A DNA stretch of 64,000 nucleotides from Pseudomonas sp. GD04091 (GCF_029836165.1 NZ_JAOEBG010000001.1:62001-126000); one strand, 5' to 3'. Shown: positions 35,362 to 44,927, numbered from the stretch's first letter. Translations and numbers: made by a program. Notes: generated by a model from the letters alone, not told the origin.

Positions 35362-37753
35362 CCATCACGCCGTCAAGAGCCAGGCCGAGATGGCCGCACT
35401 GTTCAGCCAGGACCTGACCACCGGGGTCGGGCGCAGTCTCAAGCACGACAGCGCCGACAAGCACGTGGCGGGTGAAGCGGTGTACATCGACGACCGCCTG
35501 GAATTCCCCAACCAGCTGCACGTGTTCGCGCGCACCGCCGACCGCGCCCATGCGCGCATCCTGCGCATCGACACCGCACCCTGCTACCAGTTCGAAGGCG
35601 TGCGCATCGCCATTACCCACGAGGACATTCCGGGGCTCAAGGACATCGGCCCGGTGGTGGCCGGCGACCCACTGCTGGCCATCGACAAGGTCGAGTTCTT
35701 CGGCCAGCCGGTGCTTGCCGTGGCCGCCCGCGACCTGGACACCGCGCGACGCGCGGCAATGGCGGCGATCGTCGAGTACGAAGACCTGGAACCGGTGCTC
35801 GACGTGGTCGAGGCCCTGCGCAAGAAGCACTTCGTGCTCGACAGCCACACCCACAAGCGCGGTGATTCGGACGCGGCCCTGGCCAGTGCCCCGCACCGTA
35901 TCCAGGGCAGCCTGCACATCGGCGGCCAGGAGCACTTCTACCTGGAGACCCAGATCAGCTCGGTGATGCCCAGCGAAGATGGCGGCATGATCGTCTACTG
36001 CTCCACGCAGAACCCGACCGAGGTACAGAAGCTGGTCGCCGAGGTACTCGACGTGCCGATGCACAAGATCGTCGTCGACATGCGCCGCATGGGCGGCGGC
36101 TTCGGTGGCAAGGAAACCCAGGCCGCCAGCCCGGCCTGCCTGTGCGCGGTGATCGCGCGCCTGACCGGCCAGCCAACCAAGATGCGCCTGCCCCGCGTCG
36201 AAGACATGATGATGACCGGCAAGCGCCATCCGTTCTACGTCGAGTACGACGTCGGCTTCGACGACACCGGCCGCCTGCACGGGATCAACTTCGACCTGGC
36301 CGGCAACTGTGGCTATTCTCCGGACCTTTCCGGCTCGATCGTCGACCGCGCCATGTTCCACTCCGACAACGCCTACTACCTGGGCGACGCCACGGTGCAT
36401 GGCCACCGCTGCAAGACCAACACCGCCTCCAACACCGCCTACCGCGGTTTCGGCGGCCCGCAGGGCATGGTCGCCATCGAGCAGGTGATGGACCATATCG
36501 CCCGCCATCTGGCGCTGGACCCGCTGGCGGTGCGCAAGGCCAACTACTACGGCAAGACCGAGCGCAACGTCACCCACTACTACCAGACCGTCGAGCACAA
36601 CATGCTCGAGGAAATGACCGACGAGCTCGAGGCCAGCAGCGACTACCACGAGCGCCGCGAGTCGATCCACCGCTTCAACGCCAACAGTCCGGTCTTGAAG
36701 AAGGGCCTGGCGCTGACTCCGGTGAAATTCGGCATCTCGTTCACCGCCACTTTCCTCAACCAGGCCGGTGCCCTGATCCACATCTACACCGACGGCAGCA
36801 TCCATCTGAACCACGGCGGCACCGAGATGGGCCAGGGTCTGAACACCAAGGTGGCCCAGGTGGTGGCGCAGGTGTTCCAGGTCGACTTCAACCGCATCCA
36901 GATCACCGCCACCAACACCGACAAGGTGCCCAATACTTCGCCGACCGCGGCCTCCAGCGGCGCCGACCTGAACGGCAAGGCCGCGCAGAACGCCGCCGAG
37001 ATCCTCAAGAAGCGCCTGACCGAGTTCGCCGCCCGGCACTACAACGTCACCGAGGAAGACGTCGAGTTCCGCAACGGCCATGTGCGCGTGCGTGACCAGA
37101 TCGTCAGCTTCGAGCAGCTGGTGCAGCAGGCCTACTTCGCCCAGGTGTCGCTGTCGACCACCGGCTTCTACCGCACGCCGAAGATCTTCTACGATCGCTC
37201 CCAGGCCCGTGGCCGGCCGTTCTATTACTTCGCCTTCGGCGCCGCCTGCGTGGAAGTCATCGTCGACACCCTCACCGGCGAGTACAAGATGCTGCGTGCC
37301 GACATCCTGCATGACGTCGGCGATTCGCTGAACCCGGCCATCGACATCGGCCAGGTGGAAGGCGGCTTCGTCCAGGGCATGGGCTGGCTGACCACCGAGG
37401 AGCTGGTGTGGAACGCCAAGGGCAAGCTGATGACCAACGGCCCGGCCAGCTACAAGATCCCGGCGGTGGCCGACATGCCGATCGACATGCGGGTCAAGCT
37501 GGTGGAGAACCGCAAGAACCCCGAGGACACGGTGTTCCATTCCAAGGCCGTGGGCGAGCCGCCGTTCATGCTGGGGATCGCCGCCTGGTGCGCGATCAAG
37601 GACGCGGTGGCGAGCATCGCCGACTACCGCGTGCAGCCCGAGATCGACGCGCCATCGACGCCGGAGCGGGTGTTGTGGGGTTGCGAACAGATGCGCAAGG
37701 CGGTGACTGCAATGCAATCGGCCTCGCACGAACTGGAAACCGTTACCCACTGA
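35354..37753 (+). CDS. xdhB: Xanthine dehydrogenase large subunit (molybdenum)
   Basis: A 799-residue molybdopterin subunit that oxidises hypoxanthine and xanthine to urate. Residues about 60-140 are the aldehyde oxidase a/b hammerhead. The Mo-cofactor domain contains MGGGFGGKE (about 243-251), ANTAYRGFGGPQG with the substrate Arg, the GGTEMGQGLNTK motif and the late catalytic Glu in SKAVGEPPFMLG. It is fused-free and full-length, with translation coupled to xdhA by the overlap. XdhC, the cofactor loader, follows. Confidence 0.96.
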   Translation: MSNHHAVKSQAEMAALFSQDLTTGVGRSLKHDSADKHVAGEAVYIDDRLEFPNQLHVFARTADRAHARILRIDTAPCYQFEGVRIAITHEDIPGLKDIGPVVAGDPLLAIDKVEFFGQPVLAVAARDLDTARRAAMAAIVEYEDLEPVLDVVEALRKKHFVLDSHTHKRGDSDAALASAPHRIQGSLHIGGQEHFYLETQISSVMPSEDGGMIVYCSTQNPTEVQKLVAEVLDVPMHKIVVDMRRMGGGFGGKETQAASPACLCAVIARLTGQPTKMRLPRVEDMMMTGKRHPFYVEYDVGFDDTGRLHGINFDLAGNCGYSPDLSGSIVDRAMFHSDNAYYLGDATVHGHRCKTNTASNTAYRGFGGPQGMVAIEQVMDHIARHLALDPLAVRKANYYGKTERNVTHYYQTVEHNMLEEMTDELEASSDYHERRESIHRFNANSPVLKKGLALTPVKFGISFTATFLNQAGALIHIYTDGSIHLNHGGTEMGQGLNTKVAQVVAQVFQVDFNRIQITATNTDKVPNTSPTAASSGADLNGKAAQNAAEILKKRLTEFAARHYNVTEEDVEFRNGHVRVRDQIVSFEQLVQQAYFAQVSLSTTGFYRTPKIFYDRSQARGRPFYYFAFGAACVEVIVDTLTGEYKMLRADILHDVGDSLNPAIDIGQVEGGFVQGMGWLTTEELVWNAKGKLMTNGPASYKIPAVADMPIDMRVKLVENRKNPEDTVFHSKAVGEPPFMLGIAAWCAIKDAVASIADYRVQPEIDAPSTPERVLWGCEQMRKAVTAMQSASHELETVTH

Positions 37754-37880
37754 TGCCGCCCCCTGCGGGAGCGGCCTTGTGTCGCGAAAGGGTCGCGCAG
37801 CGGCCCCAGGATCTCTGCAGCAATGAGAATTTTTGGGGCTGCTACGCAGCCCTTTCGCGACACAAGGCCGCTCCTACAGG
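37754..37880. repeat. REP inverted pair between xdhB and xdhC
   Basis: GCGGGAGCGGCCTTGTGTCG and CGACACAAGGCCGCTCCTAC arms flank about 70 bases containing paired GGGCTGC/GCAGCCC-like boxes. Confidence 0.85.
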
Positions 37881-37901
37881 GGATCGAGGAGGATTGAAGA
37901 C

Positions 37902-38747
37902 ATGCACCAATGGATCAACGCCCTCGCCGACCATCAAGCCCGCGGCGAACCCTGCGTCCTGGTGACAATCATCGAGGAACGCGGCTCCACGCCACGCAAT
38001 GCCGGCTCGAAAATGGTGGTCAGCGCCAGCGCGCTGTACGACACCATCGGCGGTGGCCACCTGGAGTTCAAGGCCCTGCACATCGCCCGGCAGATGCTCG
38101 AGGAACACCGCGCCACGCCACATCTGGAGCGCTTCAGTCTTGGCGCCAGCCTCGGCCAATGCTGCGGCGGCGCCACCGTGCTGCTGTTCGAGCCGATGAC
38201 CGGCGTGCAGGCCGAGATCGCCGTGTTCGGCGCGGGCCATGTCGGCCGCGCTCTGGTACCCTTGCTCGCCGCGCTGCCCTGCCGGGTGCGCTGGATCGAT
38301 TCGCGCGAGCAGGAGTTCCCCGAACTCATCCCCAACGGGGTGAGCAAGATCGTCAGCGAAGAGCCGGTCGACGAAGTCGCCGACCTGCCCGCCGGCAGCT
38401 ACTGCATCGTCATGACCCACAACCACCAGCTGGACCTGGAACTGACCGCCGCGATTCTCAAGCGCAATGATTTCACCTGGTTCGGCCTGATCGGCTCGAA
38501 GACCAAGCGGGTCAAGTTCGAGCACCGCCTGCGCGAGCGCGGCTTCGATGACGGCCTGATGGCGCGGATGCGTTGCCCGATGGGGCTGGCCGAAGTCAAG
38601 GGCAAGCTGCCGATCGAGATCGCCGTGTCCATCGCCGCCGAAATCATAGCCACCTACAACGCCTGCTTCGGCCAGCACGACGCTGCCGCCAATTCAGGCC
38701 CCATCGCCCAGTTGCTGCCGTCCTCGCGACGCAGCCAGACCCTTTGA
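37902..38747 (+). CDS. xdhC: Xanthine dehydrogenase accessory protein XdhC
   Basis: A 281-residue chaperone that sulfurates and inserts the molybdenum cofactor into XdhB. The N-terminal XdhC/CoxI domain starts with ALADHQARGEPCVLVTIIEE and RGSTPRNAGSKMVV; the LGQCCGGATVLLFE segment holds the conserved Cys pair. A Rossmann domain (AVFGAGHVGRALVPLL) follows. ATG 37902 has a GAGGAGGA ribosome site; the longer in-frame start lies in the REP repeat. Ten bases before guaD. Confidence 0.94.
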   Translation: MHQWINALADHQARGEPCVLVTIIEERGSTPRNAGSKMVVSASALYDTIGGGHLEFKALHIARQMLEEHRATPHLERFSLGASLGQCCGGATVLLFEPMTGVQAEIAVFGAGHVGRALVPLLAALPCRVRWIDSREQEFPELIPNGVSKIVSEEPVDEVADLPAGSYCIVMTHNHQLDLELTAAILKRNDFTWFGLIGSKTKRVKFEHRLRERGFDDGLMARMRCPMGLAEVKGKLPIEIAVSIAAEIIATYNACFGQHDAAANSGPIAQLLPSSRRSQTL

Positions 38748-38757
38748 CGAGAGCCCC

Positions 38758-40062
38758 ATGAGCGCAACCCGCAAAGCCTACCGAGCCGCCATCCTGCACA
38801 GCATCGCCGACCCCGCCGAGGTCGGCGTGGAGGCATCCTGCGAATACTATGAAGACGGTCTGCTGGTGGTCGACGACGGTCGCATCAGCGCCCTCGGCCA
38901 TGCCAGCGAGCTGCTGCCGACCCTCGACGCCGGCATCCCGATCGAGCACTACCAGGATGCGCTGATCACCCCAGGCTTCATCGACACCCATATCCACTTC
39001 CCGCAGACCGGCATGATCGGTTCCTACGGTGAGCAACTGCTGGATTGGCTGAACACCTATACCTTCCCCTGCGAGAAGCAGTTCGCCGACAAGGCCCACG
39101 CCGACCAGGTGGCCAAGATCTTCCTCAAGGAGCTGCTGCGCAACGGCACCACCACCGCGCTGGTGTTCGGCAGCGTGCACCCCGAATCGGTCAACGCCCT
39201 GTTCGAAGAGGCCGAGCGCCTGGACCTGCGCATGATCGCCGGCAAGGTGATGATGGACCGCAACGCCCCCGACTACCTGACCGACACCGCCGAATCCAGC
39301 TACCGCGACAGCAAGGCGCTGATCGAGCGCTGGCATGGCAAGGGCCGCCTGCACTACGCGGTCACCCCGCGCTTCGCGCCGACCAGCACGCCGGAACAGC
39401 TGAGCGTGGCAGGGCAGTTGCTCAAGGAGCACCCGGGCGTGTACATGCACACCCACCTGTCCGAGAACCTCAAGGAAATCGACTGGGTCAAATCGCTGTT
39501 CCCCGAACAGAAGGGCTACCTGGACGTCTACGACCACTTCGAGCTGCTCGGCGAGCGCTCGGTGTTCGCCCACGGTGTGCACCTGTGCGACGACGAGTGC
39601 CAGCGCCTGGCCGAGACCGGTTCGGCGGTGGCCTTCTGCCCGACGTCCAACCTGTTCCTCGGCAGCGGCCTGTTCAACCTGCCCCAGGCCGAGCGCTTCA
39701 AGGTCAACGTGGGCCTGGGCACCGATGTCGGCGCCGGCACCAGCTTCTCGCTGCTCAATACCCTGAATGAGGCGTACAAGGTGATGCAGCTGCAAGGCGC
39801 TCGCCTGCACCCGTACAAATCGCTGTACCTGGCCACCCTCGGCGGCGCCCGCGCCCTGCGCCTGGACGATCGCATCGGCAGCCTGCGCCCCGGTAACGAC
39901 GCCGACTTCGTGGTGCTCGACTACAAGGCCACCCCGCTGCTGGACTACCGCATCCAGCAGTCCAGCAGCATCGAGGAAACCTTGTTCGTGCTCACCACCC
40001 TGGGCGACGACCGCACCGTGCTCCAGACCTACGCCGCCGGGCGCCGCGTGCACCAGCGCTGA
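38758..40062 (+). CDS. guaD: Guanine deaminase
   Basis: A 434-residue amidohydrolase that converts guanine to xanthine, feeding XdhAB. The zinc-binding motif is FIDTHIHFPQTG (His81 and His83 region), with further ligands in YMHTHLSEN and VFAHGVHL, and the catalytic Asp in LGTDVGAGTSFS. The length and the terminal LYLATLGGARALRLD segment are typical of bacterial GuaD. It starts ten bases after xdhC in the same operon. Confidence 0.95.
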   Translation: MSATRKAYRAAILHSIADPAEVGVEASCEYYEDGLLVVDDGRISALGHASELLPTLDAGIPIEHYQDALITPGFIDTHIHFPQTGMIGSYGEQLLDWLNTYTFPCEKQFADKAHADQVAKIFLKELLRNGTTTALVFGSVHPESVNALFEEAERLDLRMIAGKVMMDRNAPDYLTDTAESSYRDSKALIERWHGKGRLHYAVTPRFAPTSTPEQLSVAGQLLKEHPGVYMHTHLSENLKEIDWVKSLFPEQKGYLDVYDHFELLGERSVFAHGVHLCDDECQRLAETGSAVAFCPTSNLFLGSGLFNLPQAERFKVNVGLGTDVGAGTSFSLLNTLNEAYKVMQLQGARLHPYKSLYLATLGGARALRLDDRIGSLRPGNDADFVVLDYKATPLLDYRIQQSSSIEETLFVLTTLGDDRTVLQTYAAGRRVHQR

Positions 40063-40068
40063 CAAGAG

Positions 40069-40094
40069 CGCGGGGCAAGCCGGCTTGCCCCGCG
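40069..40094. terminator. Palindromic terminator between guaD and aqpZ
   Basis: A 26-base perfect palindrome (half site CGCGGGGCAAGCC) between two convergent genes. No T-run follows, so termination may be imperfect or Rho-assisted. Confidence 0.6.
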
Positions 40095-40102
40095 ACAGGC
40101 TG

Positions 40103-40801
40103 CTAAGGCTGTTTCGCCAGGCCCCGGTACAGCGCCCCGCCAATCGCCGCCCCGATCAGCGGCGCCAGCCAGAACAACCACAGCTGCTGCAACGCCCAAC
40201 CGCCGACGAACAACGCAGGCCCGGTGCTACGCGCCGGGTTCACCGAAGTGTTGGTCACCGGGATCGAGATCAGGTGGATCAAGGTCAGCCCCAGGCCGAT
40301 GGCGATCGGTGCGAACCCTGCCGGCGCCCGGGCATCCGTGGCGCCCATGATGATCACCAGGAACATCGCCGTCATCACCACTTCGCTGATGAAGCCAGCA
40401 GCCAGGGTGTAGCCACCCGGCGAGTGCTCGCCATAGCCATTGGAAGCCATGCCGTTGGCTACTTCGAAACCCGCCTTGCCACTGGCGATGAGGTAGATGA
40501 CACCCGCCGCGAGAACGGCGCCGATGACCTGGGCGATGACGTAGGGCAGCAACTCCCTGGCCGGAAAACGACCGCCCACCACCAGGCCGAACGACACCGC
40601 GGGATTGAGGTGACAACCGGAGATATGGCCGATGGCGAAGGCCATGGTCAGCACCGTCAGGCCGAAGGCGAAAGCCACACCGAGCACACCGATACCGATA
40701 GGTGAGCTGGCGGCCAGCACGGCACTGCCACACCCACCCAGAACCAACCAGAAGGTGCCGACCAGCTCGGCACCCATGCGCACACCCAGAGACATGGTCA
40801 T
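40103..40801 (-). CDS. aqpZ: Aquaporin Z
   Basis: A 232-residue water channel of the MIP family with six membrane helices and both signature boxes: [10 protein letters not shown] (first NPA) and [15 protein letters not shown] (second NPA, with the selectivity Arg just after it). The start ATG 40801 is chosen for its GGAGAGG ribosome site. It stands alone, convergent with guaD, and its function in osmotic water flow has no evident link to purine use. Confidence 0.94.
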   Translation of the reverse strand: MTMSLGVRMGAELVGTFWLVLGGCGSAVLAASSPIGIGVLGVAFAFGLTVLTMAFAIGHISGCHLNPAVSFGLVVGGRFPARELLPYVIAQVIGAVLAAGVIYLIASGKAGFEVANGMASNGYGEHSPGGYTLAAGFISEVVMTAMFLVIIMGATDARAPAGFAPIAIGLGLTLIHLISIPVTNTSVNPARSTGPALFVGGWALQQLWLFWLAPLIGAAIGGALYRGLAKQP

Positions 40802-40912
40802 GGACCTCTCCTCAAGTAATTGGACGCAACGACTGCGCAAGCCCAACTACATTGAACAGGGGTTTGCAACTAGTAAATTTATCAGGGACCCGGCAAATGG
40901 CCAGAAACGACA

Positions 40913-40933
40913 AGGGGCTGCAAAGCAGCCCCT
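40913..40933 (-). terminator. Hairpin after the GntR gene at 40953
   Basis: AGGGGCTGC / GCAGCCCCT with an AAA loop. On the complement it is followed by TTGTCGTTTC, a weak terminator for the GntR gene. Confidence 0.6.
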
Positions 40934-40952
40934 CGATCATTCTGGCAAACGT

Positions 40953-41708
40953 TCAACCCTTGGCGGCGGCCTTGGGCTTTTTCAGCAGGTGCGAAAACAC
41001 CGCATGCAGGTCGTCCGAGGCGCTTTCCTCGTCAAGGTTGAGCTTGCTGTCGATATGGTCCATGTGATGCATCATCAGGCTCACTGCCTGCTCGGCATCA
41101 CGCGCTTCGATGGCATCGATCAGTTGCATGTGCTCGTCATACGAACAGTGCGAACGGTTGCCGCTCTCGTACTGGGCGATGATCAGCGAGGTCTGTGATA
41201 CCAGGCTGCGCTGGAAGCTCACCAGCGGCGCATTGCCAGCGGCTTCGGCCAGTTTGAGGTGGAATTCGCCGGAGAGGCGGATGCCGGCGCCACGGTCGCC
41301 ACGCGAGAAGCTGTCGCGCTCCTCGCGGACCATCTGGCGCAGTTCGTTGAGTTGATCGAGGGTCGCGTGCTGCACGGCCAGCTCGGTGATGGCGCGCTCG
41401 ACCATGCGCCGGGAGAAGAACACCTGGCGCGCTTCCTCGACGGTAGGGCTGGCCACCACGGCCCCGCGGTTGGGTCGCAGCAGCACCACGCTCTCGTGGG
41501 CCAGGCGCGACAGCGCGCGACGGATGATGGTGCGGCTGACGCCGAAGATCTCGCCCAGCGCTTCCTCGCTCAACTTGGTCCCCGGCGCCAGACGCTGCTC
41601 GAGGATCGCCTCGAAGATATGCGCATAGACGATGTCGTCCTGGGTACCACTGCGGCCGGCCTTGCCAGTACGCGCAGGTTTTTTCAGAGGTTGCAGCTGT
41701 TCGTTCAT
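40953..41708 (-). CDS. GntR/FCD-family regulator of the purine/ureide genes (probable)
   Basis: A 251-residue regulator. After a basic N-terminus comes a winged helix with EEALGEIFGVSRTIIRRAL (about residues 46-65) and an FCD ligand domain (about 95-230) with the HLKLAEAAGN and HMQLIDAIEARDAEQA segments. Its position, divergent from a purine permease, matches the PA1520-type regulator found next to urate genes in pseudomonads. TTGTAYACAA palindromes in the divergent region and before five other units are good candidates for its operator. The effector is probably a purine intermediate, which is inference. Confidence 0.85.
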   Translation of the reverse strand: MNEQLQPLKKPARTGKAGRSGTQDDIVYAHIFEAILEQRLAPGTKLSEEALGEIFGVSRTIIRRALSRLAHESVVLLRPNRGAVVASPTVEEARQVFFSRRMVERAITELAVQHATLDQLNELRQMVREERDSFSRGDRGAGIRLSGEFHLKLAEAAGNAPLVSFQRSLVSQTSLIIAQYESGNRSHCSYDEHMQLIDAIEARDAEQAVSLMMHHMDHIDSKLNLDEESASDDLHAVFSHLLKKPKAAAKG

Positions 41709-41814
41709 GGGCTCTCGAGCACGAAGGATCTGCCTGTCGGACCGTGACTGTAATACCTGTCAGCGGGGGGATGGCAAGTCCGGGAAGATGATGATGGGCC
41801 AAGGTATGGCGCCA

Positions 41815-41824
41815 TTGTACACAG
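41815..41824. promoter_or_regulatory. TTGTACACAG site upstream of the GntR gene
   Basis: One mismatch to the TTGTAYACAA palindrome, 107 bases before the regulator's own start. It may be an autoregulatory site. Confidence 0.5.
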
Positions 41825-41913
41825 GCTGACCCGTTTCTGCAGATAGCCTTTAACCTATATAGCCGTTGTACGGCGGTTTGCGCGCACAAAAGATAAAACA
41901 TTATTTGCATTAT

Positions 41914-41923
41914 TTGTACACAA
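41914..41923. promoter_or_regulatory. TTGTACACAA operator before the purine permease
   Basis: A near-palindromic 10-mer in an AT-rich patch about 144 bases before the GTG of the permease. Confidence 0.6.
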
Positions 41924-42066
41924 ACGCATAATCCTGCGAGCAACTTCCTGACCCATAAGTCAACAAAATGGTCGGACGTCTGCCACACCCTCCCTCGCGA
42001 AGCCCCCAAGTGCGTTGGCTCAGGACCAGGCTTCGAACAACAAGAAAGACTTGAGGAGTACTCGCT

Positions 42067-43416
42067 GTGGAAAGCCGCAAATCCGAAGCACCTACGCTGG
42101 ATCTCGCCCCACCGCTCGAAACGGGCTGGCTGGAACGGATTTTCAAACTCAAGCGACATGGCAGCACCGTCAGGACAGAGCTGATCGCCGGGGTGACCAC
42201 CTTCATCACCATGGCCTACATCATCTTCGTCAACCCCAACATCATGGCCGACGCCGGTATCGACCACGGTGCGGCATTCGTCGCCACCTGCATCGCCGCC
42301 GCGCTCGGCTGCCTGCTGATGGGCCTGTACGCCAACTGGCCGGTGGGGCTGGCACCGGGCATGGGGCTCAACGCCTTCTTCACCTACACCGTGGTCGGGA
42401 CCATGGGCTACACCTGGGAAACCGCGCTGGGGGCGGTGTTCGTCTCGGGCGTGCTGTTCATGTTCCTGACCGTATCGCGCGTGCGCGAGTGGCTGCTCAA
42501 CAGCATCCCGGTGAGCCTGCGCCATGCCATGGGGGCCGGCGTCGGATTGTTCCTCGGGCTGATCGGCCTGAAGACGGCGGGCATCATCGTCGACAGCCCG
42601 GCCACCCTGGTCAAGCTGGGCTCGCTGCATGAACCCGGCCCGCTGCTGGCGGCACTGTGCTTCCTGCTGATCGCCATCCTCAGCTACAAACGCGTGTTCG
42701 GCGCGATCCTGATCAGCATCATCGGTGTCACCATGGTCGGCTGGGGCCTGGGCCTGGTGAAATTCGGCGGGGTGATGTCGATGCCGCCGAGCCTGGCACC
42801 GACCTGGATGGCCATGGACGTGGCCGGCGTGTTCAACGTCAGCATGATCAGCGTGGTACTGGCGTTCCTGTTCGTGCACATGTTCGACACCGCCGGCACG
42901 CTGATGGGCGTGGCGCAGCGCGCCAACCTGGTGGCGCCGGACGGGCGCATCGAGAACCTGTCGCGGGCGCTGAAGGCCGACAGTACCTCCAGCGTGTTCG
43001 GCGCCGTGGTCGGCGTGCCGCCCGTGACCAGCTACGTGGAAAGTGCCGCAGGTGTGGCGGCGGGCGGGCGTACCGGCCTGACCGCGGTGGTGGTCGGCGT
43101 GCTGTTCATCGCGGCGATGTTCTTCGCGCCGCTGGCGGGGATGATTCCGGCCTATGCCACCGCCGGCGCGCTGATCTATGTGGCGATGCTGATGATGGGC
43201 AGCATGGCGCACATCGATTGGGACGAAGCCACCGACAGCATCCCGGCGATCGTCACGGTGATCATGATGCCGCTGACCTTCTCCGTCGCCGACGGCATTG
43301 CCTTGGGCTTCATCAGCTACGTGGCGCTGAAGGCCGGGACCGGGAAGTTCAAGGAGATCTCGGCAAGTTTGTGGGTACTGTGCGTGATCTTCATCGCGAA
43401 GTTCATATTCCTCTAA
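42067..43416 (+). CDS. Guanine/hypoxanthine (AzgA-like) permease, NCS2 family
   Basis: A 449-residue inner-membrane permease with about 12 helices. It carries the AzgA-branch signatures ITMAYIIFVNPNIM, GLAPGMGLNAFF and AFLFVHMFDTAGTLMG. The family imports adenine, guanine or hypoxanthine by proton symport. GTG 42067 is the first in-frame start before the domain, with GAGGAG a little upstream. It is divergent from the GntR regulator and carries a TTGTACACAA site in its promoter, so purine entry is likely controlled together with catabolism. Confidence 0.9.
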   Translation: MESRKSEAPTLDLAPPLETGWLERIFKLKRHGSTVRTELIAGVTTFITMAYIIFVNPNIMADAGIDHGAAFVATCIAAALGCLLMGLYANWPVGLAPGMGLNAFFTYTVVGTMGYTWETALGAVFVSGVLFMFLTVSRVREWLLNSIPVSLRHAMGAGVGLFLGLIGLKTAGIIVDSPATLVKLGSLHEPGPLLAALCFLLIAILSYKRVFGAILISIIGVTMVGWGLGLVKFGGVMSMPPSLAPTWMAMDVAGVFNVSMISVVLAFLFVHMFDTAGTLMGVAQRANLVAPDGRIENLSRALKADSTSSVFGAVVGVPPVTSYVESAAGVAAGGRTGLTAVVVGVLFIAAMFFAPLAGMIPAYATAGALIYVAMLMMGSMAHIDWDEATDSIPAIVTVIMMPLTFSVADGIALGFISYVALKAGTGKFKEISASLWVLCVIFIAKFIFL

Positions 43417-43426
43417 GGCACTGAGA

Positions 43427-43448
43427 GACCAGGCTCCCGGGCCTGGTC
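43427..43448 (+). terminator. Hairpin after the purine permease
   Basis: GACCAGGC / GCCTGGTC with a six-base loop, ten bases after the permease stop. No T-run. Confidence 0.5.
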
Positions 43449-43572
43449 ACCTCGATCCTCAGTTACTGTCAGGCCAGCGATTGCAATGATGCCTATCAGT
43501 TCTGTCAGTTGACCGTCATCGACCTGCTCAACACACTCGAAGCCTGCCACTTCTCAGTCGACGAGGGACACA

Positions 43573-44397
43573 ATGTCATCGATTCAGCGCCAGCAAGCCC
43601 TCCCGACCAGCCAAAACATCATCCCAACCGACAGCCTCGGTTCGTCTCTCGGCATTCTTGGACTCCCCTCTCGTTTGCGCTACACACCTTATGGTTTCAG
43701 CGCGCATCCGACAGGCAGCGGGCGATTGGCATTTATCGGTCAATATCTCGAGAGATCGACAAGTCACTACATCTTGGGTAATGGATATAGGTCATTCGCC
43801 CCGGCGCTGATGCGATTTCTGACGCCGGATGCCTGGAGCCCCTTCAATGCGGGCGGAATCAATAGCTATGCGTATTGCCAGGGCGATCCGATAAACCGCA
43901 CCGACCCCAGTGGCCGTGCGCCTGAGAGAGCCAAATCGTATATCTCCGACGTAGCACGCGTGGTGGTCAATGCCTTGACCTCTGGTCCGGTCTCCGCCGA
44001 TCAGTTCTCCCCCACACGCAAGGAAGTCGCGGAAAAAGCAAGCCGTGCGACGCTCTTCGGCAACGCGGTCATCGGTGTGAACCGAAACCTAGGAAGTCAC
44101 GAGAACAACAATCTGCCCCCGGCAAAGGCAACAACGTACATAGAAGCCACACACAACGGGAAGAGCAATTCATACAACTTCTTTATATCGGCCTCGGAAT
44201 GGGGAGGTGATTTCAAAAGAAGCAAAAGTGCCGATGCATGGGTCGGCATGACATTCAACCTTTTGGGGGGATTTTTCAGCGGCGTCGTAGATAAAGCCTT
44301 GTACAATACGGGCGATATTCTTCGTACTGGCGCCGGGGCGCAAGCATCTGGGCCGACGCCTCCCGAAACCAGGCGTGACATCATCCGGGAAACATAA
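43573..44397 (+). CDS. Orphan Rhs core-domain protein with variable C-terminus
   Basis: A 274-residue protein. Residues about 35-115 match the end of the Rhs repeat-associated core: YTPYGF, LAFIGQYLE, YILGNGYRSF, MRFLTPDAWSPFNAGGINSY and the closing YAYCQGDPINRTDPSG. After residue 116 the sequence is unrelated, as in polymorphic-toxin tips, and I recognise no toxin fold. There are no upstream Rhs repeats, VgrG, PAAR or signal peptide, and no obvious immunity gene. The start has GAGGG upstream. Base composition is clearly lower in GC than the flanking purine genes, and codon use is less biased, indicating transfer. Confidence 0.75.
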   Translation: MSSIQRQQALPTSQNIIPTDSLGSSLGILGLPSRLRYTPYGFSAHPTGSGRLAFIGQYLERSTSHYILGNGYRSFAPALMRFLTPDAWSPFNAGGINSYAYCQGDPINRTDPSGRAPERAKSYISDVARVVVNALTSGPVSADQFSPTRKEVAEKASRATLFGNAVIGVNRNLGSHENNNLPPAKATTYIEATHNGKSNSYNFFISASEWGGDFKRSKSADAWVGMTFNLLGGFFSGVVDKALYNTGDILRTGAGAQASGPTPPETRRDIIRET

Positions 44398-44424
44398 AAA
44401 AAGCCCGCCAGTGTGAGGGCGGGC
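44395..44424 (-). terminator. Terminator of uraH
   Basis: Read on the complement, GCCCGCC / GGCGGGC is followed by TTTTTT. It ends uraH transcription and overlaps the 3' end of the Rhs gene. Confidence 0.85.
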
Positions 44425-44455
44425 AAGGACCTACGAAGATTCTTCTAGCGACCAA

Positions 44456-44809
44456 CTAGCTTCCACGATAGGTCGAATAGCTGTACGGCGAGATCAGCAG
44501 CGGCACGTGGTAGTGCTCCTGCTTCTCGTCGATACCGAAACGCAGCACGACCACGTCGAGAAACGCGGTATCCGGCAATGTCACACCACGAGCGCGGTAG
44601 TAGTCACCGGCGCTGAACTGCAATTGATAGACGCCGGTACGGTAATCGTCACCCTGCAGCAGCGGCGCATCGACGCGACCATCGCTGTTGGTCAGGGCAG
44701 TGTTCACCAGTTCCAGCTGCTGGCCTTCGACGCGGTACAACTCGACCTTGATCGAGCTGCCCGGGCAGCCATGCGCGGCGTCCAGTACGTGTGTGGTCAA
44801 ACGTCCCAT
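44456..44809 (-). CDS. uraH: 5-hydroxyisourate hydrolase
   Basis: A 117-residue transthyretin-like enzyme that hydrolyses 5-hydroxyisourate, the PuuD product, to OHCU. The N-terminal LTTHVLDAAHGCPG, the 'RTGVYQLQFSAGDYY' middle and the C-terminal YRGS signature are present, as in all HIUases. ATG 44809 is chosen for GAGG upstream and the MGRLTTHVLD start. Divergent from puuE, with TTGTACACAA 109 bases upstream. Confidence 0.96.
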   Translation of the reverse strand: MGRLTTHVLDAAHGCPGSSIKVELYRVEGQQLELVNTALTNSDGRVDAPLLQGDDYRTGVYQLQFSAGDYYRARGVTLPDTAFLDVVVLRFGIDEKQEHYHVPLLISPYSYSTYRGS

Positions 44810-44917
44810 TTGCTTGTCGCCTCTTGTCATATGCGTGGGCAAAAAATACTCGGCAATCACCGGGCACGAAGCCTTCGGCGTGCGGGAATGACGCCATTAA
44901 GACAGTTTCGATTTAAA

Positions 44918-44927
44918 TTGTACACAA
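44918..44927. promoter_or_regulatory. TTGTACACAA operator upstream of uraH
   Basis: Extends to the symmetric AATTGTACACAATT (44916-44929). Confidence 0.7.

Larger units (their letters stand above)
41709..42066. promoter_or_regulatory. Divergent promoter region of the GntR gene and purine permease
   Basis: The 358-base gene-free interval holds the two TTGTACACA sites, an AT-rich patch at 41885-41915, and no other recognisable element. Confidence 0.6.

Noticed and set aside
37754..37880. Repeated REP palindromes as a CRISPR array
   Set aside because: Only two copies in opposite orientation, no regular spacers, and the same element occurs at many other intergenic places.
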